This document shows positions 9,106-16,791 of a stretch of DNA of 64,000 nucleotides, piece by piece; position 1 is the first letter of the stretch, and every line of letters starts with the position of its first letter. A program made the position numbers and the translations under genes. The stretch is from positions 372,001 to 436,000 of the forward strand of contig CAVQIX010000003.1 of NCBI GenBank assembly GCA_963712765.1, in the 5' to 3' direction. The stretch comes from CAXMST01 sp963712765 (lineage in GTDB: Bacteria > Actinomycetota > Thermoleophilia > Solirubrobacterales > 70-9). Under the pieces are notes generated by a model, which searched no databases, was not told the origin of the DNA, and worked only from the letters and a program-made list of their open reading frames with translations.

Positions 9106-9498
9106 ATGGGTGACGAGACAGACGCACAGGCACAGGCACCCGCCGAGGAGTCCTCCAGCGGAGCCCCGGCCGCCGGCAACGGCGCATCACCCGACGCCAC
9201 GATCACGACCGAGGAGGTCTACGAGGCCCTCGAGGAGGTCATCGACCCCGAGCTCGGGCTCGACTTCGTCAGCCTCGGGCTCGTCTACGACGTCGAGATC
9301 GAGGGCGAGGGCGAGGTCTACGTCACCTTCACCCTGACCACTCCGGCCTGCCCGATCGGACCCCAGGTCTCCGAGCAGATGAAGGAGTTCGTCGGCGACC
9401 TCGACGGCGTCGCCAACGTCTACCCGAAGATGATCTTCGATCCCCCTTGGTCCCCGGAGATGATGTCCGAGGACGCGAAGTTCGCGTTGGGGTTCTAG
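9106..9498 (+). CDS. SufT-like DUF59/MIP18-family Fe-S assembly factor
   Basis: The 130-residue product has a low-complexity N-terminus followed by the DUF59 domain: VYEALEEVIDPELGLDFVSLGLVYDV (about 39-62) and TLTTPACPIGP with the reactive Cys82. The tail DPPWSPEMMSEDAKFALGF matches actinobacterial SufT-type proteins, which act as late-acting Fe-S maturation factors. Here the gene is alone, about 35 kb from the suf genes in the same window. Its last 26 bp recur almost unchanged at 12857-12882, which makes the 3' end a plausible insertion target. Confidence 0.88.
   Translation: MGDETDAQAQAPAEESSSGAPAAGNGASPDATITTEEVYEALEEVIDPELGLDFVSLGLVYDVEIEGEGEVYVTFTLTTPACPIGPQVSEQMKEFVGDLDGVANVYPKMIFDPPWSPEMMSEDAKFALGF
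9471..9496 (+). repeat. Direct repeat copy 1 at the 3' end of the DUF59 gene
   Basis: These 26 bases (containing GACGCGAAGTTCGCG) match 12857-12882 at 24 positions. The pair brackets about 3.4 kb and resembles attachment-site duplication at a gene's 3' end. Confidence 0.7.
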
Positions 9499-9501
9499 TC
9501 C

Positions 9502-9556
9502 CTGCAAATCGGGCCCTTCCGAGTCGGCGCGGACGGGCCGAGAGGCCGATTTGCAG
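9502..9556. repeat. Inverted repeat after the DUF59 gene
   Basis: Perfect 11-bp arms CTGCAAATCGG (9502-9512) and CCGATTTGCAG (9546-9556) enclose a 33-base GC-rich interval that can pair further. A TTTGCAAA palindrome follows at 9561-9568. It could be a terminator without a U tract or a protein-binding site near the start of the putative insert. Confidence 0.5.
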
Positions 9557-9620
9557 ACCATTTGCAAACGGGACGCCGGAACGCCCCGAGTACCGCAGGA
9601 CGCCACGCCAAGTCAGCGGC

Positions 9621-9626
9621 TAGGTT
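9621..9626 (+). promoter_or_regulatory. Leaderless -10 candidate (TAGGTT)
   Basis: TAGGTT ends 9 nt before ATG 9636 of the CNNM-type gene. Confidence 0.4.
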
Positions 9627-9635
9627 TGCGAGAGC

Positions 9636-10913
9636 ATGGAAGACCTGCTGCGCGTCCTCGTCGTGCTCGGCCTCGTAGCGGGTAACGCGTTCTTCGTCGT
9701 CGGTGAGTATGCGGTCATAACCGCCCGCCGCGCGTCGCTGGCTCCGCTCGCCAGTCGCGGCAGCAAGCGGGCCACGGCGGTGTTGCGCCTGATGGATGAC
9801 CCGGTGCGTGTGATCTCCACCGTCCAGGTCGGCATCACGGCGATTGGCATCCTGACGGGCGCGATCGGTGAGCCGCTCGTCAACGACTTGCTAGGCGGGG
9901 GGTTGCCGGCTTGGCTCAGCTTCCTGATCGCTTTCGGCGTCGTCACCTACCTGACCGTCGTTCTGGGTGAGCTGGTGCCGAAGGCGCTGACGCTGCACAG
10001 CGCGGAAACGCTCGCACTCCTGGTCGCACGCCCCATCGCGGTGATCGGGGTCGTCCTCCGCCCCGTAGTCTGGCTGTTGCAGCAGTCGGCGCGGGTGGTT
10101 CTGCGGCCGTTCGGAATCCGGGAGGTAGTCGTCGGCGAGACCATCCGCACTCCGGACGAGCTGCGCGCCATCGTGGACGAGGCAGAGGATCTCGGCGTCA
10201 TTCCCCGCGTCCAGGAGGAGTTGATCTACAACGTGTTCGACTTCACTCGTCGAGAGGCCGCTGATGTGATGGTGCCGACTGCCGAGGTGGCCTGGATCGA
10301 CGCGGGCGATTCCGCGGCTCAGGCACTTGACCGACTGGCCGAGATCCCGCACCGGCGCGTCCCGGTGGGGGAGGGCACACTTGACCGCTTGGTCGGGATC
10401 CTTCACGCGCACGACGTGCTGAAGGCGGCCCGTGAAACACCAGCCGCCACCACGCGAGACCTGGCCCGCCCGGCGCTGGTCGTGCCCGACACGAAGGACC
10501 TCGGAGCGCTCCTCCGCGAGCTTCGCGAGCAGCGGAAGGAGATGGCGATCGTGGTCGGGGAATACGGGACGACGAGCGGGATCGTGACGCTCGAGGACAT
10601 CGTCGAAGAGATCGTCGGCGAGATTCAGAGCGAGTACGAACTCCCCGATGCAACAGTGCGCTCGGTTGGCGAGCGTGCCGTCGAGGTTGCCGGCTCGATG
10701 TCCATCGACGACTTCCAAGAGGCGACCGGGGTGAAGTTGCCGCAGACCGACGCCCGCACCCTGGCGGGACTCGTTTTCGAATCGCTTGGACGAGGCGCGG
10801 TCGAGGGGGATGCCGTCGAGCTGGCGACCGTGAGGTTTCGCGTCGAGCAGATCGACGGAGCTCGAATCGCGCGAATTCGCGCCGAGTGGCCACATTCGCC
10901 ACCAACGACCTGA
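9636..10913 (+). CDS. CNNM/CorC-type transporter or hemolysin-family protein (DUF21, CBS pair, CorC_HlyC)
   Basis: The 425-residue protein has an N-terminal DUF21 membrane domain with about four hydrophobic segments (residues 5-25, 60-85, 95-115, 125-150), including GELVPKALTLHSAE. Two CBS domains follow (VMVPTAEVAWIDAG about 208; MAIVVGEYGTTSGIVTLEDIVEEIVGEI about 305-332), then a CorC_HlyC domain. Proteins of this layout are linked to Mg2+/Co2+ efflux; 'hemolysin' is a historical label. Third-position GC is visibly less extreme than in neighbouring genes, in line with its place inside the repeat-bounded segment. Confidence 0.9.
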   Translation: MEDLLRVLVVLGLVAGNAFFVVGEYAVITARRASLAPLASRGSKRATAVLRLMDDPVRVISTVQVGITAIGILTGAIGEPLVNDLLGGGLPAWLSFLIAFGVVTYLTVVLGELVPKALTLHSAETLALLVARPIAVIGVVLRPVVWLLQQSARVVLRPFGIREVVVGETIRTPDELRAIVDEAEDLGVIPRVQEELIYNVFDFTRREAADVMVPTAEVAWIDAGDSAAQALDRLAEIPHRRVPVGEGTLDRLVGILHAHDVLKAARETPAATTRDLARPALVVPDTKDLGALLRELREQRKEMAIVVGEYGTTSGIVTLEDIVEEIVGEIQSEYELPDATVRSVGERAVEVAGSMSIDDFQEATGVKLPQTDARTLAGLVFESLGRGAVEGDAVELATVRFRVEQIDGARIARIRAEWPHSPPTT

Positions 10914-10963
10914 TGGATCTGACCCCGGCCGGATCGACCCGGCCGCCCGCTCCTGGCGCAAAG

Positions 10964-10998
10964 CGCTCGGCTCCGGCCCCTGAGGCCGGAGCCGAGCG
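10964..10998 (+). terminator. Strong GC hairpin after the CNNM-type gene
   Basis: Perfect 15-bp arms (CGCTCGGCTCCGGCC and its complement) surround a five-base CCTGA loop, 50 bp after the stop codon. There is no T tract, as is common for actinobacterial terminators. Confidence 0.6.
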
Positions 10999-11003
10999 GC
11001 CGT

Positions 11004-11081
11004 GCGGTTCGCCAAACCGGGACGATCCCCCACGCCGCGGCCGAGCTCTTCCGCCGGCAGGGCTACGCGGGGGCCGGGGTC
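11004..11081 (+). pseudogene. Relic of a TetR-family regulator N-terminus
   Basis: In one frame these 78 bases read as a stretch ending IPHAAAELFRRQGYAGAGV, a clear match to the first helices of TetR-type DNA-binding domains (consensus ILxAAxELFxxxGYxxTSV). There is no start codon, and the match stops before the recognition helix. The frame ends at a TAG near 11122. It is best explained as a truncated leftover inside the repeat-bounded segment. No neighbouring frame carries the rest of the domain. Confidence 0.55.
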
Positions 11082-11118
11082 AGGTCCCGGGCCGGTGGCC
11101 GAACCACCTCGAGAGGAA

Positions 11119-12819
11119 ATGGGTAGGCTCCGGGCATGCGGGAGAGCAGTCGTTCGCGGCGCCGGGGGCAGCCACGATGCTAGTCAGGGTCCTATTGGGC
11201 CCACGGTGCTGGTCGTGCTGATCGCGCTGCTGCGACCGCGGCACCGGCGAGGCGCGAAGCACTCGGGCAAGCGCGAGTTCAAGCCGCCGCGCCCGACAGC
11301 CGGCCAATCGACCTGCGCCGGGGTCCGCGGCAACGGCCAGAACCTCTTCGCCCACTACGGCTCGCTGGCCCGCCACGTCGAGGAGTACGGCGCGATCACC
11401 TGCGTGGCGGGCGGCAGCTCCGGCAGCATCACCGCCTTCCTGCTCGAGAGCATCTGGGCCAACCCGGACGTCCAGAACTGCCGAGCGGGACGACGCTGCG
11501 ACCGGCTCGCCCGCGACGCGCGGATGGCGCTGATGCTGAAGTCGGTCACCGGGCTGGTCGATTCCGGCCTGTTCGAGGACGTGGCGACCATCAACGCGCT
11601 GTTCGAGGGCATCTCGGCCGGCGAGATCGAGGACCTGCTGAACGACCCCGACACCGCCGAGGAGGGCCTGCAGGCGCTGAGGCGGCTGCTGCGTGACCTC
11701 GGCCCGCTGATCAATCCCGAGGTCTTCGAGCTGCTCGCCAACTCGCCCGACCCGGTCTTCCACGCCACCGACATCATCGAGGGCCTGCAGAAGGGCCTGC
11801 AGTTCATCGTCGATGACCCCAGGGTCTTCCTCCGCACATCGGTGATCAACTTCGACGCGGTCGCCGACCTTTTCGGCGTCTACGGCTCCTTCTACGCCGG
11901 CTACGGGCCCGCCGATCGAGCCGGGGTCTCGGTCTGGCTGCGCGCCTGCGCCGAGCCCGGTCTCGGCCTCACCTGGGAGCAGGTCGCCGAGCTTCCCGGC
12001 ACCGAGGGCCGCACTTGCGGCGAGACCTTCGGCGACCTCTTCAACGCCTACCGCGAGGAGGTCGCGCTCGACGGCGGCCCGAGCCGGGTCGATGACCCGG
12101 TCGGCAAGTATCTGCCGAGCTTCGGGGTGACCGGCGTGCTCACCGGCGACGCGATCGATGCCTGGGAGGAGGCCAGGGCCGCCTGGATCGCGGCCGAGCC
12201 GATCCCGTTCGAGCCCAACTTCGACGACGTCGGCGTCGGCTACTGGGGCAAGGGGCGCGAGCTTCGGCGGATCGACCGACGCCTCGATCGCCGCTACGAC
12301 GATCTCGTCTCCGAGCAGTTCGTCCCGCTCGGCCCGGCCAGCTGGCGCGAGGTGCTCTCCTCCTCGCCGGCCGAGCCCGGCTTCAGCCCCGCGGTGCCGC
12401 TCAGCAGCGGCGTCCTCTCGGTCGGCGGCTGGGCCGACCCGCTGCGGGTGCTGCCGCTCGAGGCGCTCGGCGTCCGCAAGACGATCGCGATCAATCGGCT
12501 CGGGGGCGTCGGCGGCTTCACCGAATCGGTCACCCGGCTGCTCAACGCCTCCGACGCGGAGATCGAGGCGCTGTACTCGACCACCGACCCCGCCAGCTCC
12601 TTCTACCTCGGCCTCGAGCGGGCGACCGGCGTCTGGTGCACCGACTGGGACGGCCAGGGCGGCGACCCCAACCTGCTCTTCAACGACGCCTACGACTCGC
12701 CGCTGATCACCGACGACCGGCGACTCCTGCGGCCGCGGTTCGGCTACCCCAACGTCGGCCCCGACTACTCGATCGCCGGCTGCACGCCGGGCGTGCCGAT
12801 TCCGGTTCCCGCCCCGTAG
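11119..12819 (+). CDS. Patatin-like secreted protein (start uncertain, possible frameshift)
   Basis: The long frame contains QSTCAGVRGNGQNLFAHYG followed by CVAGGSSGSITAFLLESIW; the GGSSGS turn resembles a patatin nucleophile elbow (GxSxG) and the Gly-rich strand before it an oxyanion hole. LDGGP further on could supply the Asp of the dyad, but its placement is not certain. A short hydrophobic run (VLVVLIALL) near 11206 would be a membrane anchor or signal segment. The best promoter-like hexamer (TAGGCT, 11124-11129) precedes ATG 11136, whose frame stops at TAG 11181, so the true N-terminus may be frameshifted. I use the in-frame ATG 11119, preceded by GAGAGGAA. Lipase activity is an inference. 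Confidence 0.6.
   Translation: MGRLRACGRAVVRGAGGSHDASQGPIGPTVLVVLIALLRPRHRRGAKHSGKREFKPPRPTAGQSTCAGVRGNGQNLFAHYGSLARHVEEYGAITCVAGGSSGSITAFLLESIWANPDVQNCRAGRRCDRLARDARMALMLKSVTGLVDSGLFEDVATINALFEGISAGEIEDLLNDPDTAEEGLQALRRLLRDLGPLINPEVFELLANSPDPVFHATDIIEGLQKGLQFIVDDPRVFLRTSVINFDAVADLFGVYGSFYAGYGPADRAGVSVWLRACAEPGLGLTWEQVAELPGTEGRTCGETFGDLFNAYREEVALDGGPSRVDDPVGKYLPSFGVTGVLTGDAIDAWEEARAAWIAAEPIPFEPNFDDVGVGYWGKGRELRRIDRRLDRRYDDLVSEQFVPLGPASWREVLSSSPAEPGFSPAVPLSSGVLSVGGWADPLRVLPLEALGVRKTIAINRLGGVGGFTESVTRLLNASDAEIEALYSTTDPASSFYLGLERATGVWCTDWDGQGGDPNLLFNDAYDSPLITDDRRLLRPRFGYPNVGPDYSIAGCTPGVPIPVPAP
11124..11129 (+). promoter_or_regulatory. Leaderless -10 candidate (TAGGCT) before an out-of-frame ATG
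   Basis: TAGGCT ends 6 nt before ATG 11136. That ATG opens a 15-codon Arg-rich frame not continuous with the patatin-like frame. Confidence 0.35.
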
Positions 12820-12856
12820 CCGGCCGTTGCGTGGCGCGTCATGCCACCACCGACCG

Positions 12857-12882
12857 GGACGCGAAGTTCGCGCTGGGGTTTT
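12857..12882 (+). repeat. Direct repeat copy 2 of the DUF59 gene 3' end
   Basis: This copy matches 9471-9496 at 24 of 26 bases and in frame still reads DAKFALGF. No other part of the DUF59 gene is present. Between the patatin-like gene and 13090 nothing else is recognised; the interval 12883-13089 holds no convincing gene. Confidence 0.7.
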
Positions 12883-13089
12883 GGGGGCTCTAACAAGCGG
12901 GGTGTCAGGGCGCTGAGATTCCTGCCGGACCCGGCGCAAGATGATCCGAGCGAGCGCGCCATGCGTCGGCCACGGCCGACGAGACGGTCAAGCGGTTCCG
13001 GTATGGGATCTCGTGCCCCTTCCTCGTCGTGGTCCCGACGGTTCCCGAGTCAAGCTGGATGACGCGATTGTCGACGTCCCCGCTACGAC

Positions 13090-13665
13090 GTGAGTCGCGA
13101 GCTTGCCCATCGCCTGCCGCGGCAGCCCCGAGTTGGATACCTTTCCGCGATCGAGGCGACACGACCGCACAGCAGGAGCGCTCTTGGAAGGCGGGCGAGG
13201 ATCTTCCTCGCAGCCTCGACTCTCCTGATCCCGGGTGCCCTGGCGTACTCCGGGCAGGCCGCTGCCACCGTCTACACGGGCAAGGGTCGGGATGACCCGA
13301 AGGTCAAGGTCCGCGTGCAGGCCAACGAGCAGCGGGTCTCGTTCTTCAAGCCGCGCAACTTCGTCGTTCGCTTCGACGACAAGGATCGAACCTCGCCACG
13401 ATTCAATGACCCCGACAAGTTCAACACGATGAAGCTCCCGCTCGAGGCGAGGCCGAACGGCCGCTGGCGGTTCGAGCAGTACTTCAAGGGCAAGAGCGAC
13501 GAGGGGTCGAAGGTCAAGATCGACATCTTCGGGAGCTTCAACAGCGACTTCACCCGTGCCCGCGGGTGGTTCAAGTTCAGGGTCGTGCTCGGCCCGGATG
13601 AGCAACTCCCCGAGGGCACGATCGGGAGGACCGGCAAGGTCCCCTGGCGGGTAAGTCGACGCTAG
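13090..13665 (+). CDS. Secreted beta-rich protein of unknown function
   Basis: The 191-residue product has an extended N-terminus, then a signal-peptide-like segment RRARIFLAASTLLIPGALAYSGQAAA (about 34-59) with a plausible AxA cleavage site. The mature part is Lys/Arg/Asp-rich with alternating strands (KVKVRVQANEQRVSFFKPRNFVVRFDDK; GWFKFRVVLGP), suggesting a beta-sandwich. It has no cysteine and no catalytic motif. The start used is GTG 13090; no better in-frame start precedes the hydrophobic segment. It is convergent with the next gene. Confidence 0.6.
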   Translation: MSRELAHRLPRQPRVGYLSAIEATRPHSRSALGRRARIFLAASTLLIPGALAYSGQAAATVYTGKGRDDPKVKVRVQANEQRVSFFKPRNFVVRFDDKDRTSPRFNDPDKFNTMKLPLEARPNGRWRFEQYFKGKSDEGSKVKIDIFGSFNSDFTRARGWFKFRVVLGPDEQLPEGTIGRTGKVPWRVSRR

Positions 13666-13721
13666 GAGGCGAAGTCCGATCTCCCGGTCGGGGAGGCCCC
13701 GGGGCGACGCCCTCCTCCCGC

Positions 13722-15503
13722 TCAATCGCTGACGCTCTTCAGCGGGGCCTCGAGCGTGGTCCACTCGTCGATACCCGGATCCCCGAACTCATCGACCTTG
13801 GCGAGCTTGCCAACCTCGACGTAGCCGAAGTGCTTCCGGTACCAGGCGATCGTCGCCGGGCGGTCGGCGTTCGTGCGGACCACGTCTGCGCCCGCAGCCG
13901 CCATCTGTTCCATCCGGGCCCGCTGCAGGCGCTCGCCGACCCCGAGGCCCCGGGCGCTGGGGAGGACCGCCAACAGCGTCGTCTTCGCGACTCCCGGTTC
14001 GGCAGGTACCCAGCCGGCGGCGCCGATCACCTCGCCGTCGAGCTCGGCAACGGTGAACCTGTGGAGGTCCAGCTCCGGCATCTCCTGTGACGATCGCCGG
14101 TGCATGTTCGCCGGCCGCATCACCTCGAGGATCGCATCGAGCTCGTCCTCCCGCGCGGCTCGCAGCTCGACCTTCTCCTCCGGCTCTCGGATCACGCGCA
14201 AGACCTTGCCGGATCTGGTCCGCGGCAGCTCCTCGACCTGCTCGAAGCGCGCCGTCGCTCGATCGCCGAGCGTCTCAGAGATGCGACGCCTGAGGCGCCC
14301 TTCGACGCTCGCCCGCTGATCCCCGCCCAGGCCGGAGCGCGGCACCCAGCGCAGCAGGATCGCGTCCGGGCCGCGCTGTTCGATCTGGTAGGCGCGCACC
14401 GACTCCGCCTCGCCCGCGACGATCGTCCGCAGGCGCTGCGGGTGCACCCGCAGGCCCGATCGGGTCTGGATCCAGTCGTCTCGGCGTCCTTCGATCCGCG
14501 AGATCAGAGGCAGCGTGCGTCCACAGGGACAGGGCCCCTCGATGCGCTTCGCCAGGTCGCCGAGGCGGTAGTTGAGCAGGACGGTGCCGTAGCTGACCAG
14601 GTTGGAGACGACGACCTCGCCGCTCTCGCCCATCGGCGCCTCCCGGCCTGAGGCGTCGACGATCCGGACCGGATGGACGTCCTCGTTCACGTGCAAGCCC
14701 AGATGGGCTTCGCACTCGAAGGCGATATCCGGCGCCTCGACGGCTCCGTAGGCCGAGAAGGAAGGGATGCCGAACCGCTCCTGGATGCGTTCGCGGGCTG
14801 CCTCCGGCATCTCATCGCCCCCGTAGAGCAGGGTCGTCGGCAGGTGGTCGGCGCCACCGCGGTCATCGATGTGGTTCATCAGCGCCTCGAGATAGGAGCC
14901 GAAGCTGACCACGAGATCGGGGCGGTGCGACTCGATCAGCCCCACGTTGTTCTCCATCGGATCGAAGATCGAGCCCCTTGCCGCGGCGACGCGGACGCGC
15001 CTGAGCAGCGGCCGGCGTTGGTCCGCGCCGCCACCCGAGAGCTCGGTACCGAGATTCAGCGTACGAAGGCGGAGCCGGCGACCGGCGACCTGCAGATGGA
15101 TCACCCGCCGACGCTCGCGAACGAGACCGCCCCGGAATGCGGCGCCCCGATCGCGCATGATGATCAGCGGCTTTCCGGTGCTGCCACCGGTCCGCAGCTC
15201 GATCAGATCGACGCCGGCCGTGGAGAGAAAGCGCTCGGGGCTCTCCTGCAGATCGCTGCGATCGATCAGCGGCAGTTGACTCAGTGCGGCGGGGTGATCG
15301 AGCTCGGCGGGCCTGAGGCCCAAGCGGTCGATCGCCTCCCTGTAGTGGGGTACGAACCGGTAGGCGTGCTCGACGATCGCGCGACAGCGCCTGCCGGCCG
15401 CCCGTTCGATCCTGGCCGGGTCGTAGGCGGCGCGGGCTGCCCGCGGGGCCTCCACGGGCATCCGGAGCGCACTCCACAGGCGCTGAGAGAGCTCGCCTTT
15501 CAA
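13722..15503 (-). CDS. PaaK-like adenylate-forming enzyme fused to a GNAT acetyltransferase
   Basis: Residues 1 to about 430 are a phenylacetate-CoA-ligase/coenzyme F390 synthetase-type domain: phosphate loop RTGGSTGKPL (104-113), FSAYGAVEAPDIAFECE, YRLGDLAKRIEGPCPCGRTLPLI with the Cys pair common in PaaK relatives, and late ELPRTRSGKVLRVI with the catalytic Lys. Residues about 437-590 are a GNAT domain (VELRAAREDELDAIL; LLAVLPSARGLGVGERLQRARM; WYRKHFGYVEVG). A single chain could activate an acid as acyl-AMP and also acylate an amine; the substrate is unknown. The start is TTG 15503 and is uncertain. It is divergent from the 31-codon peptide gene at 15665. Confidence 0.82.
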   Translation of the reverse strand: MKGELSQRLWSALRMPVEAPRAARAAYDPARIERAAGRRCRAIVEHAYRFVPHYREAIDRLGLRPAELDHPAALSQLPLIDRSDLQESPERFLSTAGVDLIELRTGGSTGKPLIIMRDRGAAFRGGLVRERRRVIHLQVAGRRLRLRTLNLGTELSGGGADQRRPLLRRVRVAAARGSIFDPMENNVGLIESHRPDLVVSFGSYLEALMNHIDDRGGADHLPTTLLYGGDEMPEAARERIQERFGIPSFSAYGAVEAPDIAFECEAHLGLHVNEDVHPVRIVDASGREAPMGESGEVVVSNLVSYGTVLLNYRLGDLAKRIEGPCPCGRTLPLISRIEGRRDDWIQTRSGLRVHPQRLRTIVAGEAESVRAYQIEQRGPDAILLRWVPRSGLGGDQRASVEGRLRRRISETLGDRATARFEQVEELPRTRSGKVLRVIREPEEKVELRAAREDELDAILEVMRPANMHRRSSQEMPELDLHRFTVAELDGEVIGAAGWVPAEPGVAKTTLLAVLPSARGLGVGERLQRARMEQMAAAGADVVRTNADRPATIAWYRKHFGYVEVGKLAKVDEFGDPGIDEWTTLEAPLKSVSD

Positions 15504-15664
15504 CGCTTTGCCGCCGTCGCGGGCATCGGCTCAAACTACCCGCCGCTCGGGTCCCGCCGCGCTCCGATCCAGGCGCCGCCCGTGCGGCTCGACCTGATCA
15601 ACCGTCGCGATATGCCATCTTTGATCACTGAAATACTGCGCGCGGTAGACCTGGAAGGAGAGCA

Positions 15665-15760
15665 ATGAGCAGCGATCAATACGAGGCCCCCGAGGTCGAG
15701 GACGCCGGTGCCGAGGAAGCACCGGCCGTCACCGCAGCCGGCGACTCACCGCCGAACTGA
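15665..15760 (+). CDS. 31-residue acidic peptide with lasso-leader-like motif
   Basis: A 31-codon frame with a good ribosome site (GGAGAG, 4 nt before ATG). The peptide contains YEAPEVEDAG, fitting the Y-x-x-P-x-[LV]-x-x-x-G pattern that RRE-domain proteins recognise in lasso-peptide leaders; a Thr follows 8 residues after the Gly. The C-terminal part (about AAGDSPPN) is too short and lacks the usual ring-forming acid for an ordinary lasso core. No lasso cyclase, B1/B2 protein or transporter is nearby; the divergent neighbour is the PaaK-GNAT fusion. The upstream 100 bp are AT-rich for this genome. Coding status is likely from the RBS; RiPP precursor function is speculative. Confidence 0.5.
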   Translation: MSSDQYEAPEVEDAGAEEAPAVTAAGDSPPN

Positions 15761-15837
15761 TTCACAAGTAGAAGCGTCCGCTTTCCCGCGCATGCCGGTC
15801 CACGGTCCGCGGCGTACAGCGGCTCTAAGCCCCTGAG

Positions 15838-16752
15838 ATGACAGCCCGCCTCGCCGTCGCGCTCCTCGCGCTGATGCTTGCCCTGGCCGGCTGTGGCGCC
15901 GAGGACGGCAGCGGACCGGTCCCGACCTTCCGAGCCGAGGTGCAGCTCACGTCGGTTGGGGGCACCGAGATCGCCTGGTATGAGCGTGGGGAAGGGCCAC
16001 CGCTGGTGATGTTGATCGGGACCAGCTCGACGATGAGCGAGTGGGACCCGGCGCTCGTGCGCCTGCTCGCCGAGGATCATCGGCTGATCCTGCTCGACTA
16101 CCCCGGGGTGGGTCTCTCCGGAGCCTGGAGCGGCGACTCGTTCAGTTCGCTCGCCGATCTCACCGCCGAGTTTCTCGAGACGATCGGTGTCGGGCGGGCC
16201 GATGTCCTCGGCTGGTCGATGGGCGGCTTCGTCGCGCAGCGGCTCGCCGTCGAGCATCCCGAGCGGGTCTCCCGGCTGATCCTCGCCGGCACCAATCCGG
16301 GCGGAAGAGGCACCGTTCTCGGCACTGCCGAGGCCCAGCGGATCGACAGCGATCCGGACCCGACCGACCGCGAGATCCTCCGCGAGCTCTACCCACCGGA
16401 CCGGCAGGGGGAGGGGCGGCGATTCCTGCGCCGTCTGGTGCGGGCCGCCAGCCGCGGCGAGATCCCCGACGACTTCGACGTCCCGCGACGGACCGCCAAT
16501 GTCCAGGTCGCCGCCGAGGATCCCTGGCTCCGCAGCGACCGCAATCTGCGTCAGCTGGGAGGGATCTCCGCCCCGACCCTGGCCGCCGCGGGCATCTCCG
16601 ACCCGGTGGTGCCCCCGGTCAACCTGCGCCGGATCGCCGAGCGCATCCCCGATGCCGAGCTCCTGGTCCTGCCCGGCGCGCACGCATTCCTCTTTCAGGA
16701 GCGCCGGGCGTTCTCCAGCGCCGTGGCGGAGTTCAGCGCCGCCGCAGGCTGA
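15838..16752 (+). CDS. Alpha/beta-hydrolase lipoprotein
   Basis: The 304-residue product has a lipoprotein signal with LALAGC (Cys19). The alpha/beta-hydrolase domain shows GEGPPLVMLIGTSSTMSEWD, LLDYPGVGLSG, nucleophile elbow GWSMGG (Ser127), a late Asp in GISDPVVPP (about 259) and His in LPGAHAFLF (about 283), so the triad is complete. It is predicted to be anchored outside the membrane and to hydrolyse an unknown ester or related substrate. It begins 77 bp after the small peptide gene on the same strand and could share its transcript. Confidence 0.88.
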   Translation: MTARLAVALLALMLALAGCGAEDGSGPVPTFRAEVQLTSVGGTEIAWYERGEGPPLVMLIGTSSTMSEWDPALVRLLAEDHRLILLDYPGVGLSGAWSGDSFSSLADLTAEFLETIGVGRADVLGWSMGGFVAQRLAVEHPERVSRLILAGTNPGGRGTVLGTAEAQRIDSDPDPTDREILRELYPPDRQGEGRRFLRRLVRAASRGEIPDDFDVPRRTANVQVAAEDPWLRSDRNLRQLGGISAPTLAAAGISDPVVPPVNLRRIAERIPDAELLVLPGAHAFLFQERRAFSSAVAEFSAAAG

Positions 16753-16791
16753 GCTTGGGCGGGCTCGTGGCCGCCGCTCGGAGGCTACGGC

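Noticed and set aside
12636..12893. A short + strand frame ending DAKFALGFWGL, as a gene in its own right
   Set aside because: It overlaps the 3' end of the patatin-like gene out of frame; only the repeat copy at its end is meaningful.
11080..12939. A 619-codon minus-strand frame opposite the patatin-like gene
   Set aside because: Arg/Gly/Ala/Glu-rich antisense translation with no family features; the + strand has coherent helices and the GGSSGS elbow.
13666..13721. A terminator between the convergent genes at 13.7 kb
   Set aside because: Only a 5-bp CTCCC/GGGAG stem is visible, too weak to call in GC-rich DNA.
15665..15760. Calling the 31-residue peptide a true lasso peptide
   Set aside because: The core would be too short, lacks a ring-closing acid at position 7-9, and no cyclase, protease or RRE gene is nearby.
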